This document shows positions 1-8,425 of a DNA stretch of 64,000 nucleotides, piece by piece. The translations under genes were made by a program, and so were the position numbers. The notes under the pieces were generated by a model. It was not told the DNA's origin. It worked only from the letters and a program-made list of their open reading frames with translations, and did not search any database. The stretch covers positions 62,001-126,000 of the forward strand of contig NZ_JASLGR010000018.1 of the NCBI RefSeq assembly GCF_030150155.1, in the 5' to 3' direction. Position 1 is the first letter of the stretch; every line of letters starts with the position of its first letter. The DNA comes from Nocardioides sp. Lineage in GTDB: Bacteria > Actinomycetota > Actinomycetes > Propionibacteriales > Nocardioidaceae.

Positions 1-400
1 GGTCGACGGAGATCGGCACCTGCACCAGTCCGGTCGCGGTGGCGGGGCTCAGTGCCGAGCGTGGCACCAGCTCCCCGGCCCGGACCGGCTGGGCGAAGAC
101 CAGCCCGTCACCCAGGTCGCTGCCCGGCCCGATCAGGGTCGCCGCGACCCGGTCGGAGACCGCCACCTCGGTGCTGTCGAGGTCGACGTCGGCCAGCGCG
201 GTGCCGGCCGCGATGTCGCCCGAGGCGACCGAGACCAGCACCCGATCGTCGCTGTCGGCCAGCAGCCGTGCACCGAGGATCACCGAGACGGCCACGACCG
301 CCACTCCCACCCAGAGTCGGGGGTCACGCCAGCCGGCGCGTGACGCGCGAGTCGCCAGGGGAGCTCCAGGCGTCGCGACAAGCCCGAGATTTCTCGTCAC
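1..400 (-). CDS. SAF domain protein, CpaB/RcpC-like (partial)
   Basis: The reading frame starts at a GTG (398-400) and runs off the left edge, so only about 133 N-terminal residues are visible. A short basic cytoplasmic tail is followed by one membrane segment (WVGVAVVAVSVILGARLL). Then comes a SAF-type stretch in which DIAAGTALADVDL and VRAGELVPRSAL resemble the paired strands of CpaB/RcpC proteins. Such proteins usually assemble Flp/Tad pili, and a tad cluster may lie to the left, but it is outside the window. The domain call comes from reading the sequence; the pilus role is inference. Confidence 0.7.
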   Translation of the reverse strand, partial: MTRNLGLVATPGAPLATRASRAGWRDPRLWVGVAVVAVSVILGARLLADSDDRVLVSVASGDIAAGTALADVDLDSTEVAVSDRVAATLIGPGSDLGDGLVFAQPVRAGELVPRSALSPATATGLVQVPISVD

Positions 401-489
401 GCCGACATCATGAACGCCGATCCGCTGCCTGTCAGCGAGTTCGGGTTTTTCCACAGGCCCACGCCGGGAGGTTGGCTCGAAGTGGTTAC

Positions 490-741
490 ATGGTCCCCAT
501 GCCAGGGACTCCCCGCTTCCTGACCCTCGCCGACGTCGCGGAGGTCCTCAACACCTCCAGCGCCCAGGTCTACGCCCTGGTGCGGCGCGGCGAGCTGCCG
601 GCGATCAAGCTCGGCGGCCGCGGCCAGTGGCGGGTCGAGGCGACCAAGCTGGAGGAGTTCATCCAGGGGCTCTACACCGAGACCCGGGAGTTCGTCGACA
701 CCCACCCGTTCGCCGAGGCCGACGCCGACGCTGCGGAGTGA
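490..741 (+). CDS. Helix-turn-helix (excisionase-type) DNA-binding protein
   Basis: A small protein of 83 residues, or 80 from the second ATG at 499. The pattern LADVAEVLNTSSAQVYALVRRGELPAIKLGG is the MerR/excisionase winged helix-turn-helix (helix, turn, recognition helix, wing), followed by WRVEATKLEEFI. The tail is acidic. The open frame extends upstream to 52, but that part is arginine/proline-rich noise antisense to the SAF gene, so I start at 490. In actinobacteria such proteins often sit beside Tad/SAF genes and regulate transcription. Target unknown. Confidence 0.8.
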   Translation: MVPMPGTPRFLTLADVAEVLNTSSAQVYALVRRGELPAIKLGGRGQWRVEATKLEEFIQGLYTETREFVDTHPFAEADADAAE

Positions 742-756
742 CCTGGCGGCTTTCCG

Positions 757-1953
757 CTAGTCGGACTGGCCGGCCAGGGTCACCTTGAGCACCTTGTCCT
801 TGCCCGCGCTGTTGACCCGCACCTCGACGGTCTGGCCGGGCAGGTGGGTGCGGATCGCCACGATCAGGCCGACCCCGTCACGCACCACCTGGTCGCCGAC
901 CTTGGTGATCAGATCGCCCTTGGCCAGGCCCGCCTTCGCCGCGGGTGAGCCCGGCTCGACCGAGATCACCTCCGCGCCGTCGCCGGTCGGGTCGTCGCCG
1001 ACGGTGCTCACCTTGGCGCCGATGATCGGGTACGTCGCCTTGCCGCTGCTGATCAGCTGCTGGGCGGTGACCTTCACCTGCTCGATCGGGATCGCGAAGC
1101 CGACACCGATGCTGCCCGACTCGGTCGAGCCGCTGCCCCCGGCGGTCGCGATCGCGCTGTTGACGCCGACCACCTGGCCGAGCAGGTTGACCAGCGGACC
1201 GCCGGAGTTGCCCGGGTTGATCGCGGCGTCGGTCTGGATCGCGTTGATGTAGCTGAGGTCGTCGGCGGAGTCGCCCGTCGAGACGGGTCGGTTGAGGGCG
1301 CTGACGATGCCGCTGGTGACCGTCGAGGAGAGCCCGAGCGGTGAGCCGATCGCAACCACCTGCTCTCCCACCCGCAGCGCCTCGGACGCTCCGAGGGAGG
1401 CAGCCTTGAGCCCCTTGGCCTTCGGCGCGTCCAGGACGGCGAGGTCGTAGACGGTGGAGCGGCCCAGGATCGTCGCCTTGACCTTGGTGCCCTCGCCGTC
1501 GATCACGTAGACGGGGCCCTTGTCCTTGGCCGCAGCGGCCACGACGTGGTTGTTGGTGATGATGTGCCCGGCGGTGTCGAAGACGAAGCCCGAGCCGGTC
1601 GCACCGGCATCCTGGCCGCCGTACTCGGCGACGATCTGGACGGTGGAGGGCAGCAGCGTCTGGGCGACGGTGACCACCGAGGCGTCAGCCGGGTCGATCG
1701 GCGCCTGTTGCACGATCGTGGAGCCGCCGTCGTACGACGTCGTGGCCGAGCTCGAGTCGTCGGAGCCGTAGTGGTCCCACAACGCCGCTCCCCCGACACC
1801 GCCGACGGCACCGCAGAGCAGGCCGAGCACCGCGACGACGGGCCACACCCAGCCGCTGGGCCGAGCCCGGGGTGCGGGCACCGGGGCGACGGGTCCGGTC
1901 GGCGCGGCGGGCGGCAGGGGCTGGCCCCAGGGATCGGACGTCGGCTCGGTCAC
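757..1953 (-). CDS. htrA: HtrA-like S1C serine protease with PDZ domain
   Basis: 398 residues. A Pro-rich cytoplasmic tail (1-35) and one membrane segment (about 36-59) precede an extracytoplasmic trypsin-like domain. The triad is visible: His136 in TNNHVV, Asp170 in YDLAVL and Ser250 in NPGNSGGPL. A PDZ domain occupies about 305-395. The HtrA/DegP family degrades or refolds damaged envelope proteins. The gene lies downstream of sigE and its anti-sigma factor, as in the Mycobacterium tuberculosis sigE-rseA-htrA order, which supports a role in envelope stress. It may be cotranscribed with them; the 52-bp gap contains no clear terminator. Confidence 0.92.
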   Translation of the reverse strand: MTEPTSDPWGQPLPPAAPTGPVAPVPAPRARPSGWVWPVVAVLGLLCGAVGGVGGAALWDHYGSDDSSSATTSYDGGSTIVQQAPIDPADASVVTVAQTLLPSTVQIVAEYGGQDAGATGSGFVFDTAGHIITNNHVVAAAAKDKGPVYVIDGEGTKVKATILGRSTVYDLAVLDAPKAKGLKAASLGASEALRVGEQVVAIGSPLGLSSTVTSGIVSALNRPVSTGDSADDLSYINAIQTDAAINPGNSGGPLVNLLGQVVGVNSAIATAGGSGSTESGSIGVGFAIPIEQVKVTAQQLISSGKATYPIIGAKVSTVGDDPTGDGAEVISVEPGSPAAKAGLAKGDLITKVGDQVVRDGVGLIVAIRTHLPGQTVEVRVNSAGKDKVLKVTLAGQSD

Positions 1954-2005
1954 CCCGCCATTCTGGCCCCTGAGCGGGGCCAGCGGGGGCAGACGCGCTC
2001 AGCCT

Positions 2006-2443
2006 CTACGGCTTGCGGACGTCGACGACCGGCGAGGAGACCGACGAGGCGATCCCGCTGACGGTGGTCGGGGCGATCGTGGGGGCGCTGGCCGGGGCCG
2101 CGCCGAGGGCGAGGACGCCCATCACCGCAGCGCCGACGGCACTGCCGCCGATCGCGGCGAGCGCGACGTTGCGACGGTGGTGCTCGGCCCCGAAGAAGGC
2201 GCCCGGCTCGCAGCCGCCGGCACCGAGCAGGGAGCCCTTGAGGCCGTCGGAGGCCGCGGCCGGGTCGTAGGTCAGGCCGGCGAGGCGGCGCTTGATCCAG
2301 TTCTCCCGCTCGATCAGGTCGTTGCAGGACTGGCAGGTGGCGACGTGGGACCAGGCCCGGTCCGAGTCAGCCTCGGAGAGCTGGCCGTCGAGCAGCGCAC
2401 TGGCGCGGTCACCGAGGTGACCGCCCACCTGCCACATGCTCAC
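2006..2443 (-). CDS. rseA: Zinc-binding anti-sigma factor, RseA-like
   Basis: 145 residues. The zf-HC2/ZAS motif His33-x3-Cys37-x2-Cys40 (SHVATCQSC) marks the domain that holds ECF sigma factors. A likely membrane segment lies at about 93-116, and the C-terminus is short. The start overlaps the stop of sigE by 4 bp (ATGA), so the two are translationally coupled. Known relatives bind SigE and release it on redox or envelope stress; binding to this neighbouring sigma factor is inferred from the overlap and from gene order. Confidence 0.88.
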   Translation of the reverse strand: MSMWQVGGHLGDRASALLDGQLSEADSDRAWSHVATCQSCNDLIERENWIKRRLAGLTYDPAAASDGLKGSLLGAGGCEPGAFFGAEHHRRNVALAAIGGSAVGAAVMGVLALGAAPASAPTIAPTTVSGIASSVSSPVVDVRKP

Positions 2444-3030
2444 GACTTCGACCCCCAGCTGAGCACCTTGGGCCCGGAGTAGCGCAGGCGACCGGCCTTG
2501 GGCGCCCGGTGCGCGAGCGCCTCGCGCAGCATCGAGCGGCCCCGGTGGATCCGGGAGCGGACGGTGCCGAGCTTGGCACCGAGGATCTGGGCGATCTCTT
2601 CGTAGGAGAGGCCCTCGACGTCACAGAGCACGACCGCGGCACGGAAGTCCGGCGGTAGCGCCTGCAGAGCGGCCTCGATGTCGTCGTCGAAGCGCTGGTC
2701 GGTGAAGGCCAGGTCCGGGGTCGGCTGCGCCGAGGCGAGCTTGTCGGCCCGCTCGTCGGAGAGCGCGTCGAAGCGGATCCGCTGCTTACGGCGCGCCTGG
2801 TCGAGGAAGAGGTTCGTGGTGATCCGGTGCAGCCAGCCCTCGAAGGTGCCGGGCGTGTACGTGTCGAGCGAGCGGAAGACGCGGACGAAGACCTCCTGGG
2901 TCAGGTCCTCGGCGTCGGGCCGGTTCCCGGTGAGCCGGTAGGCCAGCCGGAAGACGCGGTCTGAGTGCTGCTCGACGACCTCGTCCCAGGTGGGGACGCC
3001 GGCCAGCGCATCACTCTCCAAGAGAGACAT
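2440..3030 (-). CDS. sigE: ECF RNA polymerase sigma factor SigE
   Basis: 196 residues from the ATG at 3030, which has a strong ribosome site (AAGGAG) 7 nt upstream. Sigma region 2 is seen in VFRLAYRLTGNRPDAEDLTQEVFVRVF and LHRITTNLFLDQARRK. Region 4 is seen in LPPDFRAAVVLCDVEGLSYEEIAQILGAKLGTVRSRIHRGR. A longer frame begins at a TTG at 3114, but that TTG is the first base triplet of a TTGACA hexamer and is more likely part of a promoter. The gene is divergent from an O-methyltransferase and coupled to its anti-sigma factor and htrA, matching the mycobacterial sigE neighbourhood. Confidence 0.92.
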   Translation of the reverse strand: MSLLESDALAGVPTWDEVVEQHSDRVFRLAYRLTGNRPDAEDLTQEVFVRVFRSLDTYTPGTFEGWLHRITTNLFLDQARRKQRIRFDALSDERADKLASAQPTPDLAFTDQRFDDDIEAALQALPPDFRAAVVLCDVEGLSYEEIAQILGAKLGTVRSRIHRGRSMLREALAHRAPKAGRLRYSGPKVLSWGSKS

Positions 3031-3173
3031 GTCTCTGCTCCTTCTCCCCCGACCGATCGGTCCGGGGATCCTCACACTACGAACCTCATCTGAAGGCTCT
3101 CTGAGAGTTGTCAACGAGCCTGCACGGGGTTTCGTTCCCGACGCTACCCGGCGCTCACGTTAGGTTGGGAACC

Positions 3174-3821
3174 GTGAGCGACCCGATCAGTGCTGCCAGC
3201 TGGATCTATGCCGACGAATTCGTGCCCGAGGACGAGATCCTCGTCGCCGCCCGGGAGCGGGCCGCGAACGCCGGGATCACACCGGTCAACCCCGGCGTCG
3301 GCAGCGCCCTGCGCTTCCTCGCCTCCGTCCTCGACGCCCGCGCCGTGATCGAGGTCGGCACCGGCACCGGCGTCTCGGGCCTGTGGCTGCTGCGCGGGAT
3401 GCGCTCGGACGGCGTGCTCACCTCGATCGACATCGAGGCCGAGCACCAGCGCTTCGCCCGCCAGACCTTCACCGCGGCCGGCATCCCCACCCAGCGTGCC
3501 CGCACGATCAGCGGTGCCGCCCTCGACGTGCTCACCCGGCTCACCGACGGCCACTACGACCTGATGTTCGTCGACGCCGACATCGAGGAGTCCGAGGCCT
3601 GCCTGACCGAGGCCCTGCGGCTGCTGCGCCCCGGCGGCGTGGTGGCGTTCAACAACGCGCTGCGGTCGGGCAAGGTCCCCGACCCCTCGCAGCGTGACGC
3701 CGAGACGATGGCGGTGCGTGACCTCGGTCGCACCATCGCCGCCCACGACAGCCTGGTGCCGCTGCTGCTGCCGATCGGCGACGGACTGCTGCTCGCCAAG
3801 CGCGAGTGGCAGGCTGATTGA
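3174..3821 (+). CDS. SAM-dependent O-methyltransferase (Rv1220c-like)
   Basis: 215 residues from GTG 3174. Motif I of class I methyltransferases is clear (VIEVGTGTGVSGLWLL), followed by SIDIEAEH (acidic end of strand 2) and DLMFVDADIEE (strand 4 with metal-type acidic residues), as in catechol-O-methyltransferase-like family 3 enzymes. It is divergent from sigE, as Rv1220c is in M. tuberculosis. The start is fixed by a TAGGTT -10 hexamer at 3161-3166 only 7 nt before the GTG, which suggests a leaderless mRNA. Substrate unknown. Confidence 0.87.
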   Translation: MSDPISAASWIYADEFVPEDEILVAARERAANAGITPVNPGVGSALRFLASVLDARAVIEVGTGTGVSGLWLLRGMRSDGVLTSIDIEAEHQRFARQTFTAAGIPTQRARTISGAALDVLTRLTDGHYDLMFVDADIEESEACLTEALRLLRPGGVVAFNNALRSGKVPDPSQRDAETMAVRDLGRTIAAHDSLVPLLLPIGDGLLLAKREWQAD

Positions 3822-3829
3822 CTAGGGGC

Positions 3830-4906
3830 ATGACCTCGACTGCCGCTCCCCTCGACCTGACCACCGATGTCGTCACGCTGACGCGTCAGCTGGTCGACAT
3901 CGAGTCGGTGAGCCGCAACGAGGGGCCGATCGCCGACGCCGTCGAGGCGGCACTGCGGGCCCTGGGCCACCTCCGGGTGGAGCGGTTCGGCAACACCGTG
4001 GTGGCCCGCACCGAGCTGGGTCGCGCCGAGCGCGTGATCCTGGCCGGCCACCTCGACACGGTGCCGGTCAACGGCAACCTCCCCTCGCGCCTGGACGGCG
4101 AGATCCTGCACGGCCTGGGCACCTGCGACATGAAGGGCGGCGACGCCGTCATCCTGCGGCTGGCCGCCACCCTGACCGAGCCGAGCCGCGACCTCACCTT
4201 CGTGCTCTACGACTGCGAGGAGATCGAGGCCAGCCTCAACGGCCTCAACCTGCTCACCCAGCAACACCCCGAGGTCCTCGCCGGCGACTTCGCGATCCTG
4301 ATGGAGCCCTCCAACGCCGGGGTCGAGGCGGGCTGCCAGGGCACTCTGCGGGTCCAGGTCCGCACCACCGGCGAGCGAGCCCACTCGGCCCGCAGCTGGG
4401 TCGGCTCCAACGCCATCCACGCCGCCGCCGACATCCTCACCCGGCTCTCGGCCTACGAGGCCCGCCAGCCGGTGATCGACGGCCTGACCTACCACGAGGG
4501 ACTCAACGCGGTCTTCATCTCCGGCGGGGTGGCCGGCAACGTGATCCCCGACGAGTGCGTGGTGACCGTCAACCACCGTTTCGCCCCCGACCGCTCCGAA
4601 GCCGAGGCGCTCGCCTTCGTGCGCGACTTCTTCGCGCCGTACGACGTCGTGCTGACCGACTCGGCTCCGGGCGCGCTGCCCGGTCTGGACCGGCCCGCGG
4701 CGCAGGCCTTCATCCAGGCCGTGGGTGGCGAGGTGGCACCGAAGTTCGGTTGGACCGATGTGGCACGGTTCACCACGCTGGGGATCCCGGCGGTGAACTA
4801 CGGGCCGGGCGACCCGCTCCTCGCCCACAAGGCCGACGAGCACGTGCGCGTGGCCGAGATCGAGCACTGCGAGCGCGCCCTGAGCGCGTGGCTGGGAGGC
4901 AACTGA
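3830..4906 (+). CDS. dapE: Succinyl-diaminopimelate desuccinylase
   Basis: 358 residues from ATG 3830; a TTG at 3818 in the same frame overlaps the preceding stop. This M20 metallopeptidase hydrolyses N-succinyl-L,L-diaminopimelate in lysine and peptidoglycan precursor synthesis. Visible metal and catalytic motifs are LAGHLDTVPV, LGTCDMKGGDAV and YDCEEIEA, with a dimerisation domain after about 170 and a final His in LAHKADEHV. dapD (19862) and dapC (24867) in this window belong to the same pathway. The stop overlaps the start of the LOG-family gene (TGATG). Confidence 0.92.
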   Translation: MTSTAAPLDLTTDVVTLTRQLVDIESVSRNEGPIADAVEAALRALGHLRVERFGNTVVARTELGRAERVILAGHLDTVPVNGNLPSRLDGEILHGLGTCDMKGGDAVILRLAATLTEPSRDLTFVLYDCEEIEASLNGLNLLTQQHPEVLAGDFAILMEPSNAGVEAGCQGTLRVQVRTTGERAHSARSWVGSNAIHAAADILTRLSAYEARQPVIDGLTYHEGLNAVFISGGVAGNVIPDECVVTVNHRFAPDRSEAEALAFVRDFFAPYDVVLTDSAPGALPGLDRPAAQAFIQAVGGEVAPKFGWTDVARFTTLGIPAVNYGPGDPLLAHKADEHVRVAEIEHCERALSAWLGGN

Positions 4907-5634
4907 TGCGCGGCACGTTCAACGGACCCCGACTCAACGAGGCCCGCCCCGGGACCACCTCCGACGAGCGCCTGCTGGCCAGCCGTGGCCCGGCCGGGTG
5001 GCACCACACCGACGCCTGGCGCGTGATGAAGATCCAGTCCGAGTTCGTCGAGGCCTTCGACCAGCTCGCCGAGCTCGGCCCGGCCGTGTCGATCTTCGGC
5101 TCGGCGCGCACCGCCCCCGAGCACCCCACCTACGAGCTCGGCGTCAAGGTCGGCAGCGCCCTGGCCCAGGCCGGCTTCGCCGTCATCACCGGCGGCGGAC
5201 CGGGCTCGATGGAGGCGGTCAACAAGGGCGCCACCGAGGCCGGCGGCCAGTCCATCGGTCTGGGCATCGAGCTCCCCTTCGAGACCTCGATGAACGACTT
5301 CGTCAACCAGGGCATGGAGTTCCGCTACTTCTTCGTCCGCAAGACGATGTTCATCAAGTACTCCCAGGGCTTCGTCGTCCTGCCCGGTGGTCTGGGCACC
5401 CTCGACGAGCTCTTCGAGGCGATGACGCTGGCCCAGACCGGCAAGATCAACAGCTTCCCGATCGTCCTGATGGGCGTGTCGGCCTGGACCGGCCTGGTCG
5501 ACTGGATGCGCGACACGATGCTGGTCGACGGCCGGATCAAGCAGAGCGACCTCGACATGCTGACCATCACCGACGACGTCGACGAGGCCGTCGAGCTGAT
5601 GGTGCGCGCCCGCGACGCCCAGACCCAGGAGTAG
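4906..5634 (+). CDS. LOG-family nucleoside-monophosphate phosphoribohydrolase (TIGR00730)
   Basis: 242 residues with a Rossmann-like fold. The family signature PGGLGTLDEL is present, together with ITGGGPGSMEAVNKGA and an Arg in FVRKTMF. Proteins of this family cleave cytokinin-type or AMP N-glycosidic bonds; Rv1205 of M. tuberculosis is a relative near its dapE. The about 60 N-terminal residues (WHHTDAWRVMKIQSEFVEAFDQL) are typical of the longer actinobacterial subgroup. It is translationally coupled to dapE. The in vivo substrate cannot be deduced. Confidence 0.88.
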   Translation: MRGTFNGPRLNEARPGTTSDERLLASRGPAGWHHTDAWRVMKIQSEFVEAFDQLAELGPAVSIFGSARTAPEHPTYELGVKVGSALAQAGFAVITGGGPGSMEAVNKGATEAGGQSIGLGIELPFETSMNDFVNQGMEFRYFFVRKTMFIKYSQGFVVLPGGLGTLDELFEAMTLAQTGKINSFPIVLMGVSAWTGLVDWMRDTMLVDGRIKQSDLDMLTITDDVDEAVELMVRARDAQTQE

Positions 5635-5639
5635 CGCCG

Positions 5640-6050
5640 ATGCTGTGGATCTTCGCCATCATCGTGGTGCTCCTGCTCGGGGCGGTCGTGGTGGTCGCCG
5701 CCGGTCACGGGGACGGCCTCGCGCCGACGTACGACGACCGGCGCGACGTGCTGCTGCCCACGACCCGCGACCTCGGGCCCGAGGATCTGCGCTCGGTCCG
5801 CTTCACGATGAGTGTGTGGGGCTACCGCACCAGCGAGGTCGACGCCCTGGTGGCGCGGCTGGAGGCGCAGCTGGCCGCCGCCCGGCAGCAGGCCCCGCAG
5901 CAGGCGGTCGAGCCCGCTCCCGAGCAGGCGATCGAGCCCCCGGTCGAGCCCACCACGGAGCCCTCGACGGAGTCCACCAGCGCCCCCGAGTCGACCGATC
6001 ATCCGGTGACTGAGACGCCCGAAGTCGCCGACCGCGGCGACGACCACTAG
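5640..6050 (+). CDS. Membrane-anchored DivIVA-like domain protein
   Basis: 136 residues: one N-terminal membrane segment (LWIFAIIVVLLLGAVVVVAAG), then RFTMSVWGYRTSEVDALVARLEAQLAAA, which resembles the DivIVA N-terminal crossing helix and start of the coiled coil. The tail is low-complexity Pro/Glu/Thr-rich. DivIVA relatives recruit partners to curved membrane or division sites. This one is short and probably an accessory growth or division protein. It follows the LOG gene by 5 bp, so it is probably in the same operon. Confidence 0.75.
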   Translation: MLWIFAIIVVLLLGAVVVVAAGHGDGLAPTYDDRRDVLLPTTRDLGPEDLRSVRFTMSVWGYRTSEVDALVARLEAQLAAARQQAPQQAVEPAPEQAIEPPVEPTTEPSTESTSAPESTDHPVTETPEVADRGDDH

Positions 6051-6063
6051 CATCCGTCCCGTT

Positions 6064-6483
6064 GTGCGCGACTTCACCCTGCCCCTGAGCATCACCCTCG
6101 CCCTGAGCCTGCTGGCCGGCCTGGTGGTGCTGCTGACCCGTCTGCGGCTGCGTCGTACCCACCCCGGGCTGACGCTGCGCCTGCACACCTGGCTGGGCGG
6201 GATCGGCTTCGTGCTGTGGCTGATCTTCCTGGTCGCCTCCTCCGACTCGGACTGGACCTCGCTGGTCGGCGTGATCGGCCTGGGCTGCTGGTGGGTGGTG
6301 GCGATCACCGGCCTGTTCCTGCTGGCCCGCTGGAAGCCCAGTGCCCGTGGCAAGCGTGCCGCCGCGCTGTCCACCTCGGCCGACTCCTGGTCGACCACCC
6401 CGTGGCTCTCGATCGCCGCGCACCTGTCGCTCTTCATCGTGGTCGGCTGGTTCACGTTCGCCTACGTGACCAGCAAGATCTGA
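6064..6483 (+). CDS. Four-segment integral membrane protein of unknown function
   Basis: 139 residues from GTG 6064. Hydrophobic segments lie at about 7-27, 43-61, 67-89 and 115-136, joined by short basic loops (RLRLRRTH, RWKPSARGKR). I recognise no catalytic motif. It lies 13 bp after the DivIVA-like gene and is probably in its operon, so a cell-envelope role is possible but not shown. Confidence 0.7.
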   Translation: MRDFTLPLSITLALSLLAGLVVLLTRLRLRRTHPGLTLRLHTWLGGIGFVLWLIFLVASSDSDWTSLVGVIGLGCWWVVAITGLFLLARWKPSARGKRAAALSTSADSWSTTPWLSIAAHLSLFIVVGWFTFAYVTSKI

Positions 6484-6676
6484 CGCCGCCGAGCCGTCTC
6501 CCGACGGCCGCCGACCGGTCGCCGAGCAGCCGCTGAGCAGTCGCGTCCGGGTGTGACGAATCACGGACCTGGGTGGAACGTTGGCCCTCTGATTCGTCGA
6601 TGTGGGATCATGGAGTTCCACACTCGGGGTCCTTGACCCTGCCCGACTCGTCGGGCCGCACAGGAAGAGGTCGCAG

Positions 6677-6844
6677 ATGGCGGCGATGAAGCCACGTACC
6701 GGTGACGGCGACATGGAGGTCACCAAGGAAGGCCGGAGCTACGTCATGCGTATCCCGCTCGAGGGTGGCGGACGCCTGGTCGTCGAGCTCAACGCAGACG
6801 AGGTCGCCTCCCTCGGTGGCGCCCTCAACGCAGCCCTTGCCTGA
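6677..6844 (+). CDS. DUF3117 protein
   Basis: 55 residues, MAAMKPRTGDGDMEVTKEGR at the start and GGGRLVVELNADEVASLGGAL near the end: the highly conserved small actinobacterial DUF3117 family of unknown function. An upstream in-frame ATG at 6602 would add unrelated sequence, so I use 6677. The 3' end overlaps the likely start of the aminopeptidase gene. Confidence 0.9.
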   Translation: MAAMKPRTGDGDMEVTKEGRSYVMRIPLEGGGRLVVELNADEVASLGGALNAALA

Positions 6845-8354
6845 GCTGCCGGCCCAGGTCACTCCCCCGAGCATCACGCTCGACGGACGCGATCCGCACC
6901 TCGCCGGTGCCGAGATCGTCGCTCTGCCGGTGCTGCGCGAGGACGACGCCCTCGTGCTCGGTCCGGGCTCTGCGAGCCTGGCCGACGAGATCGACCTGCT
7001 CGCCGCACTCGAGTTCGAGAAGGCCACGGGCAAGGCCGGTGAGATCGTCAGCCTCCCGGTCCCCTCGGGCACCCCGCTGAACCCCGCCCTCCGCCAGGTG
7101 CTCCTGGTCGGGGTGGGTTCGGCGAGCGTCGACGAGTTCCGCAAGGCAGGCGCCGCACTGGCCCGTGCCGTCCGCGACCGCGCCACCGTGCACACCTCGG
7201 TGCCCGCCGTGGAGCCCGAGGTCGGCCTGGAGCCGTTCGTCACCGGGGTCGTGCTGGCCTCGTTCTCGTTCGACTGGCGTGCCGACGGACCCGCGTCGAC
7301 CCCGGTCGGCACCGTGGTGCTGGCCGAGCTCGACCCGGCGTACGCCGAGGCCCGCGACCGTGCCGTCACTATCGCCGAGGCGGGCTGGCAGGCGCGGTTC
7401 CTGGCGACCGTCCCGTCCAACGTGAAGTCGCCGCAGTGGCTGACCGAGCAGGCCGAGGCGACCGCTGCCGCGGCCGGTCTCCAGATCAAGGTCTGGGACG
7501 AGGAGGCGCTGACCCGCGAGGGCTTCGGCGGCATCCTCGGGGTCGGTCAGGGCTCGGCAAACCCGCCGCGGTTCGTCCGGCTGGACTACACGCCGGCGCA
7601 GTCCTCGCGCAAGACGCCCACCATCGTGCTGGTCGGCAAGGGCATCACCTTCGACTCCGGCGGCTACAACCTCAAGCCGGGCGAGTCGATGGGCACGATG
7701 AAGCGCGACATGACCGGTGCGGGCATCGTGCTGGCCACGATGGCGGCGCTGCAGTCGCTCGACGTCCCGGTCAAGGTCGTCGGCCTGCTCTGCATCGCCG
7801 AGAACCTGGTCTCCGGTGCCGCGATGCGTCCGGGCGACGTGCTGCGGCACTACCCCGGCGACGCCACCGCGCGGACCTCGGAGGTCAACAACACCGACGC
7901 CGAGGGGCGCCTGGTGCTGGCCGACGGACTGTCCTACGCCGTGCGGGAGATCAAGCCCGACGCGATCCTCGACATCGCCACCCTCACCGGTGCGGTCAAG
8001 GTCGCCCTGGGCCAGCAGCTCGGTGGTCTCTTCGCCACCTCCGACGAGTTCGCTGCCGCGATCCGCGACGCCGGTGCCGCAGCCGGCGAGCCGTGGTGGC
8101 GGCTGCCGCTCTCGGACCTGTACGAGGAGCGGATCTCGGCCACGATCGGGGACGGCGACAACTCCGCCGGCGGCCCCGGTTCGATCACGGCCGCGCTCTA
8201 CCTCCAGCACTTCACCGGTGGCCTGCCCTGGGCCCACCTCGACATCGCCTCGGTGGGCGACGCTCCCGCCGATCGCGACGAGTGGACGCAGGGCCCGACC
8301 GCCTTCGGGGCGCGCACCCTGCTGACCTGGCTGGCGGCCGGCGCCGCCCACTGA
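6837..8354 (+). CDS. pepA: Leucyl aminopeptidase (M17 family)
   Basis: About 505 residues if translation starts at the TTG 6837, which overlaps the end of the DUF3117 gene by 8 bp; the frame stays open further upstream but reads through that gene. The M17 signature NNTDAEGRLVLADGL is present, with the metal-binding Lys/Asp of VLVGKGITFDSGGYNLKPG and the bicarbonate-site region of MKRDMTGAG. A regulatory N-terminal domain precedes the catalytic half. It releases N-terminal residues in cytoplasmic peptide turnover. The start codon is the uncertain part. Confidence 0.9.
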   Translation: MPELPAQVTPPSITLDGRDPHLAGAEIVALPVLREDDALVLGPGSASLADEIDLLAALEFEKATGKAGEIVSLPVPSGTPLNPALRQVLLVGVGSASVDEFRKAGAALARAVRDRATVHTSVPAVEPEVGLEPFVTGVVLASFSFDWRADGPASTPVGTVVLAELDPAYAEARDRAVTIAEAGWQARFLATVPSNVKSPQWLTEQAEATAAAAGLQIKVWDEEALTREGFGGILGVGQGSANPPRFVRLDYTPAQSSRKTPTIVLVGKGITFDSGGYNLKPGESMGTMKRDMTGAGIVLATMAALQSLDVPVKVVGLLCIAENLVSGAAMRPGDVLRHYPGDATARTSEVNNTDAEGRLVLADGLSYAVREIKPDAILDIATLTGAVKVALGQQLGGLFATSDEFAAAIRDAGAAAGEPWWRLPLSDLYEERISATIGDGDNSAGGPGSITAALYLQHFTGGLPWAHLDIASVGDAPADRDEWTQGPTAFGARTLLTWLAAGAAH

Positions 8355-8374
8355 GCAGCCTCACAGCCCGAGAA

Positions 8375-8416
8375 ACGCAGCACGGCCCCTCCCGTCGGGG
8401 AGGGGCCGTGCTGCGT
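8375..8416. terminator. Bidirectional hairpin terminator between pepA and ileS
   Basis: A perfect 19-bp inverted repeat (8375-8393 and 8398-8416) with a 4-nt GTCG loop. It sits between the convergent genes pepA and ileS, so it can end both transcripts. There is no clear U-tract, as is common in high-GC actinobacteria. Confidence 0.9.
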
Positions 8417-8425
8417 CGTACGGGG

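Noticed and set aside
52..489. N-terminal extension of the helix-turn-helix protein
   Set aside because: Arg/Pro-rich translation antisense to the SAF gene; the conserved part starts at 490.
3031..3114. Extended SigE N-terminus from TTG 3114
   Set aside because: The TTG is in a TTGACA promoter element; the ATG at 3030 has a good ribosome site.
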